DNA of 20,564 nucleotides from Comamonadaceae bacterium (GCA_947372005.1 CANBRV010000007.1:1-20564); one strand, 5' to 3'. Counted from the stretch's first letter, positions 1 to 9,097 are shown. Notes: a model not told the origin generated them from the sequence alone. Translations and numbers: made by a program.

Positions 1-63
1 TATGGCCTTGTGGATCAAGTGATCGCCAAGCGTCCAAGTCTTGATACCCCTGCGGCAAATTAA
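1..63 (+). CDS. clpP: ATP-dependent Clp protease proteolytic subunit, C-terminal end (partial)
   Basis: An open frame runs from base 1 to a TAA at 61-63 and encodes 20 residues beginning YGLVDQV and ending PAAN. This matches the usual ClpP C-terminus, where a YGLVD motif precedes a short variable tail. The start of the gene and the catalytic Ser-His-Asp residues lie outside the window. ClpP forms the double-heptameric serine protease chamber that ClpX feeds. The next gene is clpX, 15 nt downstream with no terminator-like hairpin between them, so co-transcription is likely. The identification rests on the short tail plus the clpX-lon context. Confidence 0.85.
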   Translation, partial: YGLVDQVIAKRPSLDTPAAN

Positions 64-78
64 AGCTCTTTTTAAAGT

Positions 79-1380
79 ATGGCCGATAAAAAACCGAGCG
101 TTGATAAAGCAACTTCAAAAGCATCAAATGCGCCATTGACACCCTTGTCGTGCTCGTTTTGCAACAAAGACCAAGCCGAAGTTAGGAAGCTAATTGCAGG
201 ACCTAATGTCTTTATTTGCGATGAATGCATTGAGCTATGCAATGGTGTTTTAGAAGAAGAACTGCCAGGCGTGATTGCCAAAGAAACCAAAGACGGCGTC
301 CCCACACCAGCAGAAATTAAGCGCCACTTAGACAGCTATGTGATCGGTCAGGACAGCGCCAAACGTGCGATGGCAGTCGCGGTATACAACCACTACAAGC
401 GCATTCGCTTTCAAGCCAAGGCGAAGAAAAACGATGTGGAACTCTCTAAAAGCAACATCCTTTTGATCGGCCCCACAGGCTCAGGCAAAACATTGCTTGC
501 GCAAACGTTGGCTCGCACGCTAGATGTGCCCTTTGCAATGGCAGATGCAACGACGCTCACCGAAGCAGGCTACATCGGTGAAGACGTAGAAGGCATCATC
601 ACCAAGCTCTTGCAAGCCTGCGATTACGACGTTGCCAAAGCCCAGCAAGGCATTGTGTTTATTGACGAGATTGACAAAATCTCACGCAAAACGGAAAACC
701 CCTCTATCACGCGTGACGTATCGGGCGAAGGCGTACAGCAAGCGCTGCTCAAAATCGTTGAAGGAACCATCTCTAGCGTACCGCCGCAAGGTGGGCGCAA
801 AGTCCCCAACTCAGACTTCCTAAAAATTGATACCACCAATATTTTGTTTATTTGTGGTGGCGCATTTGCAGGATTAGAAAAAGTCATTGAATCGCGTACA
901 GAGTCCACCAGTATTGGCTTTGGTGCCGTGGTCAAAAGCAAAACCAATCGAAATTTGACTGAGCTTTTTAAAGGCGTTGAGCCTGAAGATTTAATCAAAT
1001 ACGGACTAATCCCTGAACTGATTGGTCGTCTGCCCGTAGTCGCTACACTAGAAGAACTTGGCGAAGACGCGCTTGTCTCCATCTTGACTGAACCCAAAAA
1101 TGCGCTGGTGAAGCAATATGCGCAAATGCTTGCGCTGGAAGGTGTTGATCTTGATGTTCGCCCAGAAGCGCTTGCTGCTATTGCGAAGAAAGCCATTAAA
1201 CGCAAAACGGGAGCGCGCGGTCTCAGGTCTATTTTTGAGCAATCCTTGATTGACACGATGTTCGATTTGCCAAGTGCCAGTAATGTCGAAAAAGTGGTCG
1301 TCGATGTGGGTACGATCACAGATAACCGTCCGCCCCTGTTGGTTTATCGCAAAGGCACCGAAGAGGCCAAAGCAGCCTAA
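79..1380 (+). CDS. clpX: ATP-dependent Clp protease ATP-binding subunit ClpX
   Basis: This 433-residue AAA+ unfoldase recognises tagged substrates and threads them into ClpP. The N-terminal zinc-binding domain has four cysteines at C25, C28, C47 and C50. Walker A (GPTGSGKT) spans residues 131-138. Walker B has D196 and E197 within IVFIDEIDKI. The pore-loop GYIGEDVE motif lies between them. An IGF tripeptide, the loop that docks on ClpP, is present in the segment STSIGFGAV. The length is close to that of E. coli ClpX (424). The ATG at 79 leaves a 15-nt gap after clpP; no clear Shine-Dalgarno is visible, which fits a downstream operon gene. All functional motifs are intact. Confidence 0.98.
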   Translation: MADKKPSVDKATSKASNAPLTPLSCSFCNKDQAEVRKLIAGPNVFICDECIELCNGVLEEELPGVIAKETKDGVPTPAEIKRHLDSYVIGQDSAKRAMAVAVYNHYKRIRFQAKAKKNDVELSKSNILLIGPTGSGKTLLAQTLARTLDVPFAMADATTLTEAGYIGEDVEGIITKLLQACDYDVAKAQQGIVFIDEIDKISRKTENPSITRDVSGEGVQQALLKIVEGTISSVPPQGGRKVPNSDFLKIDTTNILFICGGAFAGLEKVIESRTESTSIGFGAVVKSKTNRNLTELFKGVEPEDLIKYGLIPELIGRLPVVATLEELGEDALVSILTEPKNALVKQYAQMLALEGVDLDVRPEALAAIAKKAIKRKTGARGLRSIFEQSLIDTMFDLPSASNVEKVVVDVGTITDNRPPLLVYRKGTEEAKAA

Positions 1381-1397
1381 TTTTTAGAAAGCACCGT

Positions 1398-3908
1398 ATG
1401 TCGACTCAGGCCTTATTGCTAGAAGAACGCACCGTGCTCCCCCTTGTTCCGCTCAGGGATGTGGTGATGTACCCCAAGATGGTGATCCCGTTATTTGTGG
1501 GTCGCGCAAAAAGCATCAAAGCGTTAGAGATTGCCATGAACAGTGCCAAACGCGTGCTGCTACTGACGCAAAAAGACGCCACAACCGAGCTTGAAAAAAG
1601 CAACAAGGCTTTATCTGAAGTAGACGAGATTAAGCTAGAGGACATGTTTGATGTGGGCTGCGTTGGTAACATTTTGCAAATGCTTAAATTGCCTGATGGC
1701 ACTGTCAAAGTATTGATTGAAGGCTTACAGCGCGCCAAGGTACATGACATCCGTTTGATGGAAGACGCGATCTTTGCAGCTGAAGTCACGCCGCAAGTTC
1801 CAACCGAGTCACGCGAAGGTTACGCGCTGAGTGACAAACAAAAAACATCGCTAGAAGCCCTGCGCCGCGCGGTGATTGAGCGGTTTGAAGCCTATACAAA
1901 ACTTAGCCGCCGTATCCCTAGCGAAATCATGGCGTCAATTGCAGGGCTTGATGACATGAGCCGCATGACGGACACCATCAGTTCGCACGTGCCGTTCAAG
2001 CTCGCTCAAAAACAAATCATTCTTTCAACATCTGACGTGACTGCGCGGATGAAAGCATTACTCTCCCAGCTAGAGGGTGAAATTGACATCTTGAATGTCG
2101 ATAAAAAAATTCGTGGTCAAGTCAAAAAAGCGGTTGATAAAAATCAACGCGACTACTACCTACGTGAGCAAGCGCAGGCCATTCAAAAAGAACTTAATGA
2201 TGGCGACGATAGTACCGATGCAGCTGCGCTTGAGAAAAAAATCAAGCAAGCCAAAATGCCTAAGGATGCCGAGAAAAAAGCACTAAAGGAAGTTGCCAAG
2301 CTCAAGACGATGTCTGTTATGTCATCCGAGGCAGCTGTGATCCGCAATTACGTGGATGTATTGATTGGCCTGCCTTGGAGCAAAAAAACCAAGATTAAAC
2401 ATGATTTAATTTTGGCCGATAGTGTGCTGAATGAGGATCACTTTGGGCTCGACAAAGTCAAAGAACGCATCTTGGAATATCTTGCTGTACAGCAGCGCGT
2501 GGGCAAGCTCAAAGCGCCCATCCTTTGTTTAGTAGGCCCTCCTGGTGTGGGCAAGACATCGCTGGGACAATCGATTGCCAAAGCCACTGGCCGAAAATAC
2601 GTGCGTATGGCGCTGGGCGGTATGCGTGACGAGGCCGAAATTCGTGGCCACCGTCGTACCTATATTGGCGCGCTGCCAGGCAAGCTATTGCAAAGCCTCA
2701 GCAAAATCGGTACGCGCAACCCCCTATTCCTGCTTGACGAAATTGACAAGATCGGCGCCGATGTGCGCGGCGATCCATCCAGTGCACTCTTAGAAGTGCT
2801 TGATCCCGAACAAAATCATACGTTTAGCGACCACTACGTTGAGCTCGATTTCGACTTGTCGGATGTGATGTTTGTAGCGACATCCAATACGCTGAACATC
2901 CCGCCAGCACTGCTTGATCGCATGGAAGTGATTCGCCTATCGGGTTACACCGAAGACGAAAAAACCAATATTGCCATTCGCTATCTGCTACCCAAACAAC
3001 TGAAAAGCAATGGGCTTGCGCCCGAAGAGCTCATCGTTGCAGAGGCCGCCATTCGTGACATGATCCGCTACTACACCCGCGAGGCAGGCGTTCGTAATTT
3101 AGAGCGTGATTTATCTAGCATTTGCCGCAAAGTGGTCAAAGGCATCCAGCTCAAAACCTATGGCGCAAGCGTAACAGTCGATGCGGACAATTTGATGAAC
3201 TTTTTGGGTGTACGCAAATTCAACTATGGCCGCGCAGAAAAGCAAAATCAAGTTGGACAAGTCGTTGGACTAGCATGGACAGAAGTGGGCGGCGATCTAC
3301 TCACCATCGAAACAGCCGTCATGCCTGGTAAGGGCAATATCACGCGCACAGGCAGCTTAGGCGATGTGATGAAAGAATCGGTGGAAGCCGCGCGCAGTGT
3401 GGTGCGCAGCCGTGCACGCTTCCTTGGCATATCCGATACGGCATTTGAGAAAAAAGACATGCACATTCATGTGCCCGATGGTGGTACGCCCAAAGACGGT
3501 CCTAGCGCAGGAGCCGCGATGACAACGGCGATGGTCTCGGCATTGACGGGTATCCCCGTGCGTGCCGATGTAGCGATGACGGGCGAGATTACCTTGCGCG
3601 GTGAAGTGACGGCTATTGGTGGTTTAAAGGAGAAACTGCTCGCGGCGCTACGCGGTGGTATCAAAACTGTTCTCATACCCGAAGACAACATCAAAGACCT
3701 CACGGACATTCCTGACAACGTCAAAAACTTACTAGAAATTATCCCTGTGCGCTGGATTGACCGCGTCTTAGAGGTAGCACTGGAGCGCGCACCCATCCCG
3801 CTGACAGACGATGAGTTTGCAAAGGCCTCAGAGCTACTCAGCAGCACCGATCGACTACTCAAAAATAGTGACTCAATTTTGCTTCCTGCAAGCAAGACAA
3901 AGCACTAA
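1398..3908 (+). CDS. lon: ATP-dependent protease Lon (endopeptidase La)
   Basis: This 836-residue cytoplasmic AAA+ serine protease degrades misfolded and regulatory proteins. The N-terminal substrate-binding domain opens with VLPLVPLRDVVMYP and continues to LKLPDGTVKVLIEG, both typical of LonA. Walker A (GPPGVGKT) is at 380-387. Walker B has D447 and E448 in LFLLDEIDKI. In the C-terminal peptidase domain the catalytic serine is S703 (PKDGPSAGA) and the lysine is K746 in GGLKEK, 43 residues later, the same spacing as S679/K722 in E. coli Lon. The protein is longer than E. coli Lon (784), mainly from a longer middle and a tail ending SKTKH. The gene starts 17 nt after clpX, so it probably shares the clp operon. 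Confidence 0.98.
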   Translation: MSTQALLLEERTVLPLVPLRDVVMYPKMVIPLFVGRAKSIKALEIAMNSAKRVLLLTQKDATTELEKSNKALSEVDEIKLEDMFDVGCVGNILQMLKLPDGTVKVLIEGLQRAKVHDIRLMEDAIFAAEVTPQVPTESREGYALSDKQKTSLEALRRAVIERFEAYTKLSRRIPSEIMASIAGLDDMSRMTDTISSHVPFKLAQKQIILSTSDVTARMKALLSQLEGEIDILNVDKKIRGQVKKAVDKNQRDYYLREQAQAIQKELNDGDDSTDAAALEKKIKQAKMPKDAEKKALKEVAKLKTMSVMSSEAAVIRNYVDVLIGLPWSKKTKIKHDLILADSVLNEDHFGLDKVKERILEYLAVQQRVGKLKAPILCLVGPPGVGKTSLGQSIAKATGRKYVRMALGGMRDEAEIRGHRRTYIGALPGKLLQSLSKIGTRNPLFLLDEIDKIGADVRGDPSSALLEVLDPEQNHTFSDHYVELDFDLSDVMFVATSNTLNIPPALLDRMEVIRLSGYTEDEKTNIAIRYLLPKQLKSNGLAPEELIVAEAAIRDMIRYYTREAGVRNLERDLSSICRKVVKGIQLKTYGASVTVDADNLMNFLGVRKFNYGRAEKQNQVGQVVGLAWTEVGGDLLTIETAVMPGKGNITRTGSLGDVMKESVEAARSVVRSRARFLGISDTAFEKKDMHIHVPDGGTPKDGPSAGAAMTTAMVSALTGIPVRADVAMTGEITLRGEVTAIGGLKEKLLAALRGGIKTVLIPEDNIKDLTDIPDNVKNLLEIIPVRWIDRVLEVALERAPIPLTDDEFAKASELLSSTDRLLKNSDSILLPASKTKH

Positions 3909-3923
3909 AAATAAGCCCTCCGC

Positions 3924-3929
3924 TATAAT
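3924..3929 (+). promoter_or_regulatory. Candidate -10 box (TATAAT) for the tRNA-Thr gene
   Basis: A perfect TATAAT lies 16 nt upstream of the mature tRNA 5' end, in the 37-nt gap after lon. The position 17 nt upstream (about 3901-3906) has no good TTGACA match. The call therefore rests on the -10 alone and on its placement before a tRNA gene. Confidence 0.45.
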
Positions 3930-3945
3930 TTGTAGCCTTTGGTGT

Positions 3946-4021
3946 GCCGGTGTAGCTCAGTCGGTAGAGCAGCTCATTCGTAATGAGAAGGTCGGGTGTT
4001 CGATTCATCTCTCCGGCACCA
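3946..4021 (+). tRNA. tRNA-Thr (anticodon CGU)
   Basis: A 76-nt cloverleaf reads ACG codons as threonine. The acceptor arm pairs GCCGG with CCGGC, plus G7-C66, with one U-U mismatch at pair 6-67. The D arm is GCTC/GAGC. The anticodon loop TTCGTAA carries CGT. The T arm has TTCGATT in the loop and a stem with two G-U pairs. CCA is encoded at 4019-4021 after discriminator A4018. The overall sequence resembles E. coli tRNA-Thr(CGU) in the D and anticodon arms. It lies between lon and murA on the same strand. Confidence 0.95.
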
Positions 4022-4057
4022 TTTTTACCTCTTTTTAGCCCTCTAGCCATTGACTTC

Positions 4058-5323
4058 ATGGATAAACTTTTGATTCGTGGCGGACGCGCCCTTCACGGCA
4101 CAGTATCCATCTCTGGTGCTAAGAATGCGGCTCTGCCTGAGCTATGTGCAGCACTGTTAACAGCTGACGCCGTGACATTAAAGAACGTCCCTCGGTTGCA
4201 AGACGTGGTCACGATGGAGAAGCTGATTCGCAATATGGGCGTGTCTTTCACCCGGTCTGAAGATGGCGTAGTCACACTGAATGCCTCAGCACTAGATAAA
4301 CCTGAAGCGCCCTACGAACTTGTTAAAACCATGCGTGCATCGGTGCTGGCGCTTGGTCCTTTGCTTGCCCGTTTTGGCAAAGCCACGGTCTCGCTACCGG
4401 GCGGCTGTGCGATTGGTTCTCGCCCTGTCGATCAGCACATCAAAGGTCTACAAGCCATGGGCGCGATCATCGACGTGGCACATGGCTATATGAACGCTCA
4501 CCTACCAGATGGCTGGACGCGCTTAAAGGGCGCGCACATCACGACCGATATGGTGACGGTCACTGGCACTGAAAACTTTTTAATGGCGGCTTGCCTGGCT
4601 GATGGCGTGACGATTTTGGAAAACGCAGCGCAAGAGCCGGAGATTCCAGATTTGGCCGAAATGCTGATCGCTATGGGCGCAAAAATTACAGGGCACGGCA
4701 CGAGCCGTATCACGATTACGGGTGTGGACAAGCTGCACGGCTGCACGCACAGCGTGGTGGCTGATCGCATTGAAGCGGGAACATTTTTGTGCGCCGTAGC
4801 TGCCACAGGCGGTGATGTGCTGTTGGAAAATGCTAGGGGCGACCATCTGGACGCCTTGCTAGATAAGCTACGCGAGGCAGGGGCTTCTGTAAGCACCGTC
4901 GCACATGGCTTGCGTATCACCTCGACTGGAAAACTCAAAGCACAATCCTTCCGCACCACCGAATATCCAGGTTTTCCAACCGACATGCAAGCGCAAATGA
5001 TGGCACTGAACTGCGTAGCGGATGGCTCATCTATCGTCACCGAAACCATTTTTGAAAACCGCTTTATGCATGTCAATGAACTGGTACGTTTGGGCGCGAC
5101 CATTCACATTGATGGGCGCAGCGCAACGGTGACAGGTGGCGCAAAACTATCTGGTGCACACGTCATGGCGACTGACCTGCGTGCTTCTGCCTCGTTAGTG
5201 ATTGCAGGCCTCGTAGCCGAAGGTGAAACCACAGTTGAGCGTATCTACCACCTAGATAGAGGCTATGACCGGATGGAAGCCAAGCTCAAAGCTATTGGCG
5301 CCGATATTGAGCGTGCACGGTAA
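4058..5323 (+). CDS. murA: UDP-N-acetylglucosamine 1-carboxyvinyltransferase MurA
   Basis: MurA transfers enolpyruvate from PEP to UDP-GlcNAc, the first committed step of peptidoglycan synthesis, in the cytoplasm. The 421 residues are close to E. coli's 419. K22 and N23 lie in SGAKNAALP. The catalytic cysteine is C117 in LPGGCAIGSRPVDQH, equivalent to C115 of E. coli, which predicts sensitivity to fosfomycin. DLRASASLVIAGL near the end carries the conserved arginine. The ATG at 4058 was chosen because it gives MDKLLIRGG at the normal N-terminus. An in-frame ATG at 3983 lies inside the tRNA and is rejected. No Shine-Dalgarno is visible before 4058, and only 36 nt separate the gene from the tRNA. 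hisG follows after 19 nt. Confidence 0.97.
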   Translation: MDKLLIRGGRALHGTVSISGAKNAALPELCAALLTADAVTLKNVPRLQDVVTMEKLIRNMGVSFTRSEDGVVTLNASALDKPEAPYELVKTMRASVLALGPLLARFGKATVSLPGGCAIGSRPVDQHIKGLQAMGAIIDVAHGYMNAHLPDGWTRLKGAHITTDMVTVTGTENFLMAACLADGVTILENAAQEPEIPDLAEMLIAMGAKITGHGTSRITITGVDKLHGCTHSVVADRIEAGTFLCAVAATGGDVLLENARGDHLDALLDKLREAGASVSTVAHGLRITSTGKLKAQSFRTTEYPGFPTDMQAQMMALNCVADGSSIVTETIFENRFMHVNELVRLGATIHIDGRSATVTGGAKLSGAHVMATDLRASASLVIAGLVAEGETTVERIYHLDRGYDRMEAKLKAIGADIERAR

Positions 5324-5342
5324 GCGTATAAAGTAGCCCCTT

Positions 5343-5993
5343 ATGAACACCCAACCCTTGATTACCCTTGCGTTATCCAAAGGTCGCATCTTTGACGAAA
5401 CATTGCCGCTACTCAAAGCTGCGGGCATTGAGGTGCTGGATGACCCAGAGACCACACGCAAACTGATTTTGACGACCAACCAGCCGCATGTGCGCGTGCT
5501 TTTGGTACGTGCCACTGATGTGCCAACCTATGTGGCACTAGGCGGTGCAGATCTTGGCGTGACGGGCAAAGATACCTTGATTGAATCGGGTAGTGATGGC
5601 CTCTATCAGCCGTTAGATTTAAAAATTGCTGCCTGCCGCATGAGCGTTGCTGTGCGCGAAGGTTTTGACTACCAAGCTGCCGTCAAGCAAGGCGCACGCC
5701 TCACAGTTGCGACTAAGTTTGTACAAATTGCACGCGACTTTTTTGCCAGCAAAGGCGTGCACGTGGACATCATCAAACTGTATGGCTCGATGGAACTGGC
5801 ACCGCTGACGGGTCTGGCAGACGCCATCGTGGACGTAGTCTCTACCGGCTCTACGCTTAAAGCCAACCACTTAGTTGAGGTTGAATTCATCATGAACATT
5901 AGCTCGCGCCTAGTTGTCAATCAAGCGGCGCTCAAGCTCAAGCATGACTTGCTCCGCCCTATCCTTGCTGCGTTTGAAAATGCTGTCCGCTAA
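5343..5993 (+). CDS. hisG: ATP phosphoribosyltransferase, short form HisG(S)
   Basis: HisG joins ATP and PRPP in the first step of histidine synthesis. This protein has 216 residues, about 80 fewer than the long form of E. coli (299), and ends after the two catalytic lobes. It therefore lacks the C-terminal ACT-like histidine-sensing domain. The N-terminus reads LITLALSKGRIFDETLPLL. The PRPP-binding region is visible as DAIVDVVSTGSTLKAN. Known short-form enzymes need HisZ, a catalytically inactive HisRS-like partner, for activity and feedback control; hisZ is not in this window, so it should be elsewhere. The end of the gene overlaps hisD by 14 nt, which suggests translational coupling. Confidence 0.96.
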   Translation: MNTQPLITLALSKGRIFDETLPLLKAAGIEVLDDPETTRKLILTTNQPHVRVLLVRATDVPTYVALGGADLGVTGKDTLIESGSDGLYQPLDLKIAACRMSVAVREGFDYQAAVKQGARLTVATKFVQIARDFFASKGVHVDIIKLYGSMELAPLTGLADAIVDVVSTGSTLKANHLVEVEFIMNISSRLVVNQAALKLKHDLLRPILAAFENAVR

Positions 5994-7305
5994 GCCCTTA
6001 AAGGCGACACCTCTACGCCTCTCCACCGCCAGTCCTGCGTTCGCAGCTGATTTGCAGGCGCGGTTACACGTCTCGCTAGAGGACAACAAAGCGATCAGCA
6101 ACACCGTAGAAGCTGTTTTGCTTGACGTCAAAATACGCGGTGATGCGGCAGTGCTGGAATACACCGCGCGTTGGGATGGCGTCACGGCCACTTCCATGAG
6201 TGAGCTAGAGCTCACTCAGCTAGAGCTCAAATCCGCCTACGACTCACTCGACCCCGCCCTACGTGAAGCCTTATCCAGTGCGGCTTTGCGCATCAAAAGC
6301 TATCACGAGGCGCAAAAGAAAGCTTCTGGCGAGAGCTGGCAATATCGCGACGCAGACGGTACGCTCTTAGGTCAAAAAGTCACGCCACTTGATCGCGTGG
6401 GCATTTACGTGCCTGGCGGCAAAGCTACTTATCCATCATCGGTTCTGATGAATGCCATCCCTGCACACGTAGCGGGTGTGGGCGAAATTATCATGGTCGT
6501 CCCTACACCGCAAGGCATCAAAAATCCTATGGTCTTAGCCGCCGCGTATGTGGGCGGCGTGACGCGTGCGTTTACGATAGGTGGCGCGCAAGCCGTAGCC
6601 AGCTTGGCTTACGGGACAGAAACCATCCCCAAGGTTGACAAAATTACAGGGCCAGGCAATGCCTTTGTTGCCGAAGCCAAGCGCCAAGTCTTTGGCTTAG
6701 TGGGCATCGACATGATTGCAGGCCCCTCTGAGATATTGGTCCTGGCCGATGGCACCACACCTGCCGACTGGGTTGCGATGGATTTGTTTAGTCAAGCTGA
6801 GCACGACGAGCTAGCGCAAAGCATTTTGTTGTGCCCCGATAGTGCCTACATCGACGCCGTGCAGGCTAGCATTGACAAACTCCTGCCTGAGATGCCACGT
6901 AAAGACATCATTGCTAAATCACTCAATGACCGCGGTGCGCTTATCCTGACACGCTCCATGGACGAGGCCTGCGATATCAGCAATCAAATTGCGCCTGAGC
7001 ATTTAGAAGTCTCTAGTAACCATCCTCACCAGTGGGAGCCAAAACTCAAGCACGCTGGCGCGATCTTTATGGGTGCGTATACCAGCGAATCACTGGGTGA
7101 CTACTGCGCTGGCCCCAACCACGTGCTCCCCACTAGCGGCACCGCACGTTTTTCGTCACCACTAGGGGTGTACGATTTTCAAAAGCGCTCTAGCCTGATT
7201 GAGGTCAGTGAGCGAGGTGCGAAGTCACTGGGCTTGATTGCAGCTACGCTGGCTTATAGCGAAGGGTTGCAAGGCCATGCACGCGCAGCCGAAATGAGAC
7301 TTTAG
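5980..7305 (+). CDS. hisD: Histidinol dehydrogenase
   Basis: HisD oxidises L-histidinol to L-histidine in two NAD-dependent steps. From the ATG at 5980 it has 441 residues (E. coli 434). The zinc and catalytic residues align at a constant offset: Q272 and H275 (FSQAEHDE), E340 and H341 (APEHLEV), D374 (GDYCAGPNHVLPT) and H433 (GHARAAEMRL). The frame stays open upstream to 5914, but those extra 22 residues are low-complexity and lie wholly inside hisG, so the later ATG overlapping the hisG stop is preferred. The stop at 7303-7305 lies 7 nt from the convergent kinase gene. The rest of the histidine pathway does not follow, which is unusual for this order. Confidence 0.96.
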   Translation: MLSAKPLKATPLRLSTASPAFAADLQARLHVSLEDNKAISNTVEAVLLDVKIRGDAAVLEYTARWDGVTATSMSELELTQLELKSAYDSLDPALREALSSAALRIKSYHEAQKKASGESWQYRDADGTLLGQKVTPLDRVGIYVPGGKATYPSSVLMNAIPAHVAGVGEIIMVVPTPQGIKNPMVLAAAYVGGVTRAFTIGGAQAVASLAYGTETIPKVDKITGPGNAFVAEAKRQVFGLVGIDMIAGPSEILVLADGTTPADWVAMDLFSQAEHDELAQSILLCPDSAYIDAVQASIDKLLPEMPRKDIIAKSLNDRGALILTRSMDEACDISNQIAPEHLEVSSNHPHQWEPKLKHAGAIFMGAYTSESLGDYCAGPNHVLPTSGTARFSSPLGVYDFQKRSSLIEVSERGAKSLGLIAATLAYSEGLQGHARAAEMRL

Positions 7306-7312
7306 ACTGCAG

Positions 7313-9097
7313 CTAAACAATAGGGAGTGTCAGTGTGAGTCTTGTACCGCATGGCAGGGCTTTGCTAAACGCAAGCGTAGCGCCTATCGCTTCTGACCTA
7401 AAGCGCATCGTACTAAGCCCCTGCCCTGCCGATGTCAAAGTCGCCTCATCAAACCCTAAACCATCGTCTGTTATTTGAATCGCCACGGTACGACCTTCGT
7501 AAAGCGACTGCGCTGTAAATGTGATCGTCCGAGCCTTCGCATGCTTCATCACATTACTAACAGCCTCTAAAACAATACGCTGTATGTGCTGAATGACTTG
7601 CGGCGTCAAATTAACTAACCGAGGCAGGGCCTCCACATGCCAGAGCAATTGAATACCATGCATCTCTAGTCGCGGCTCAAGTCGGTGTCTGAGCGTTGCC
7701 AGCACCGCGGTCAAACTACCATTGACAGGTTGAATGGCGTCAATGGCAATGCGCAAATCCTCTAATGCGTCTGTCGTCTCTGCTTCTAGTTGCTCACGCG
7801 GTGCGCCTGTACGTATCAAGTCGAGCACGCCCACGAGTTGCGCACCCACCGTGTCATGAATATCCGCCATGATGCGCTGTCGTTCTGTCAAGGTGGCCTT
7901 CGTCTTCTCCAGCTCTGATCGGACATGCGACTCAAACAAATCTTGTTTAGCTCGTATATACGTACGAATCACAATAATGGCTAATCCGACATTAAACAAA
8001 ATAGTCGTATAGCTACCCAGTCGCATCTTCCCCAGCCCTGACTCGCTCAGTTGAATAAATACCAAGTCATACCAGCCAAGCACCATCGCCATCCATGCAG
8101 CAATGGTGTATAGCCTCAAATTAAAGTCTTTTGTCCGCAAAGCAAACCAAGTCACTCGCGCAACAAGCAACATGGTAAGAACAGTCATGAGAGTGAGCCA
8201 TGCACGGTAAAAACGGAAGTCTCCAAGTGCATTGCCGATCAACAAAACGGGGGCGCATAGTCCAAGATAAACCATGATCATTTTGTTAATAACGCGAGAG
8301 GGTTTCGGTACTAAAAGCTCAGCAATTTTGAAAGTAAAACCGACAAACATTGCAAACAAGATGCCGAGCCCTGAATTCCACAACCAAGTTGGAATGGGTG
8401 GGTAATCGACAAAACCACTTAGCTGCCTAGCAGCAAAAAACGAATCCGATAGAAAAGCCCAAAGAAATAGAGGCTCTTTGGTTACAAACCACATGCCAAT
8501 AGCAAGCAGTGCCAACAAAAAAGAAAAAGACGACACCAACACCATACTGTTGTGTCGCATCTCCAGCTCCGACTGAAAACGAGTCATTGATTGGGCTGCA
8601 TCGCCAATGTCCACCATTGACAAACCAGCGTCGTTAGCAGGCTCCATTTTTAGCTCTAGCTCAATCGTATTGACCCCTAGCATTAAAAGCTCAGCAGGTA
8701 CGCTATGCCAACGTGGCTTCACTTTGTACTGTGTAGTCGCCTCATTCCACCCTACGTACTGCCAACCCGATTGGTTGATCTGGTAGCGATAGCGGTTACC
8801 CATATTAAGTGCCGACATTCCCAAGCCTTGGCTATGCAATTTGGCACTCGCATATTGATGAGGCTCTAATCTAAATTGCAAACTAAAACGCGCCACACCA
8901 CGCTGCTTTGGATAATGTTCATCCCACTTCCATGGCAGGGTTTGTAGACTTGGAACCTCGTGCTCTGGCTGCCCATCTAAAGTCACCCAAATTTGCGCTG
9001 TTTTTATATGTGCTTGATAGGGTTGTGCCTGTGCGCCAAAGCAGCCAATTGCCAGCCAAGCCACAACCCATATCGCCTTACAAATAGAGGATTTCAT
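7313..9097 (-). CDS. Sensor histidine kinase with 7-TM module and HisKA_3/HATPase domains (kinase 1)
   Basis: This 594-residue membrane sensor kinase is the second gene of a regulator-kinase pair. A signal peptide (about 1-24, ending AQA) leads a periplasmic domain to about residue 183, followed by about seven hydrophobic segments to residue 385. This layout resembles 7TMR-DISM receptors. A short linker precedes the dimerisation helix RQRIMADIHDTVGAQL with phospho-acceptor H414. The ATPase domain has the N box at N515 (NVMKHA), G1 at D544-G548 (DDGLGF) and a second glycine motif near 558-560. The domain class matches NarX/DesK-type kinases. Its start overlaps the regulator stop by 4 nt (ATGA). 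It is a clear paralogue of the kinase at 12464-14284: about 37 of the last 80 residues are identical by hand count, with no gaps. The ligand is unknown. Confidence 0.93.
   Translation of the reverse strand: MKSSICKAIWVVAWLAIGCFGAQAQPYQAHIKTAQIWVTLDGQPEHEVPSLQTLPWKWDEHYPKQRGVARFSLQFRLEPHQYASAKLHSQGLGMSALNMGNRYRYQINQSGWQYVGWNEATTQYKVKPRWHSVPAELLMLGVNTIELELKMEPANDAGLSMVDIGDAAQSMTRFQSELEMRHNSMVLVSSFSFLLALLAIGMWFVTKEPLFLWAFLSDSFFAARQLSGFVDYPPIPTWLWNSGLGILFAMFVGFTFKIAELLVPKPSRVINKMIMVYLGLCAPVLLIGNALGDFRFYRAWLTLMTVLTMLLVARVTWFALRTKDFNLRLYTIAAWMAMVLGWYDLVFIQLSESGLGKMRLGSYTTILFNVGLAIIVIRTYIRAKQDLFESHVRSELEKTKATLTERQRIMADIHDTVGAQLVGVLDLIRTGAPREQLEAETTDALEDLRIAIDAIQPVNGSLTAVLATLRHRLEPRLEMHGIQLLWHVEALPRLVNLTPQVIQHIQRIVLEAVSNVMKHAKARTITFTAQSLYEGRTVAIQITDDGLGFDEATLTSAGQGLSTMRFRSEAIGATLAFSKALPCGTRLTLTLPIV

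Noticed and set aside
624..1319. Long minus-strand open frame of 231 codons opposite clpX
   Set aside because: It is a shadow of the clpX reading frame, Ser/Thr-rich with no recognisable motif.
3879..3895. Inverted repeat TTGCTT-cctgc-AAGCAA at the end of lon as a terminator
   Set aside because: It lies within the last lon codons, the stem is AT-rich and no T-run follows.
3946..4021. tRNA-Thr as an integration site for a mobile element
   Set aside because: No integrase gene lies nearby and I saw no duplicate of the tRNA 3' end elsewhere in the window.
3983..4057. An in-frame ATG at 3983 that would extend MurA by 25 residues
   Set aside because: It lies inside the tRNA gene, and the extra residues do not resemble MurA; the ATG at 4058 gives the normal N-terminus.
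4498..5103. Minus-strand open frame of 201 codons opposite murA
   Set aside because: It is antisense to a complete, well-conserved gene and shows no family features.
5914..5979. Upstream in-frame starts for hisD at 5914 and 5944
   Set aside because: They lie fully within hisG and add a Ser/Arg-rich segment; the start at 5980, overlapping the hisG stop, gives the normal length.
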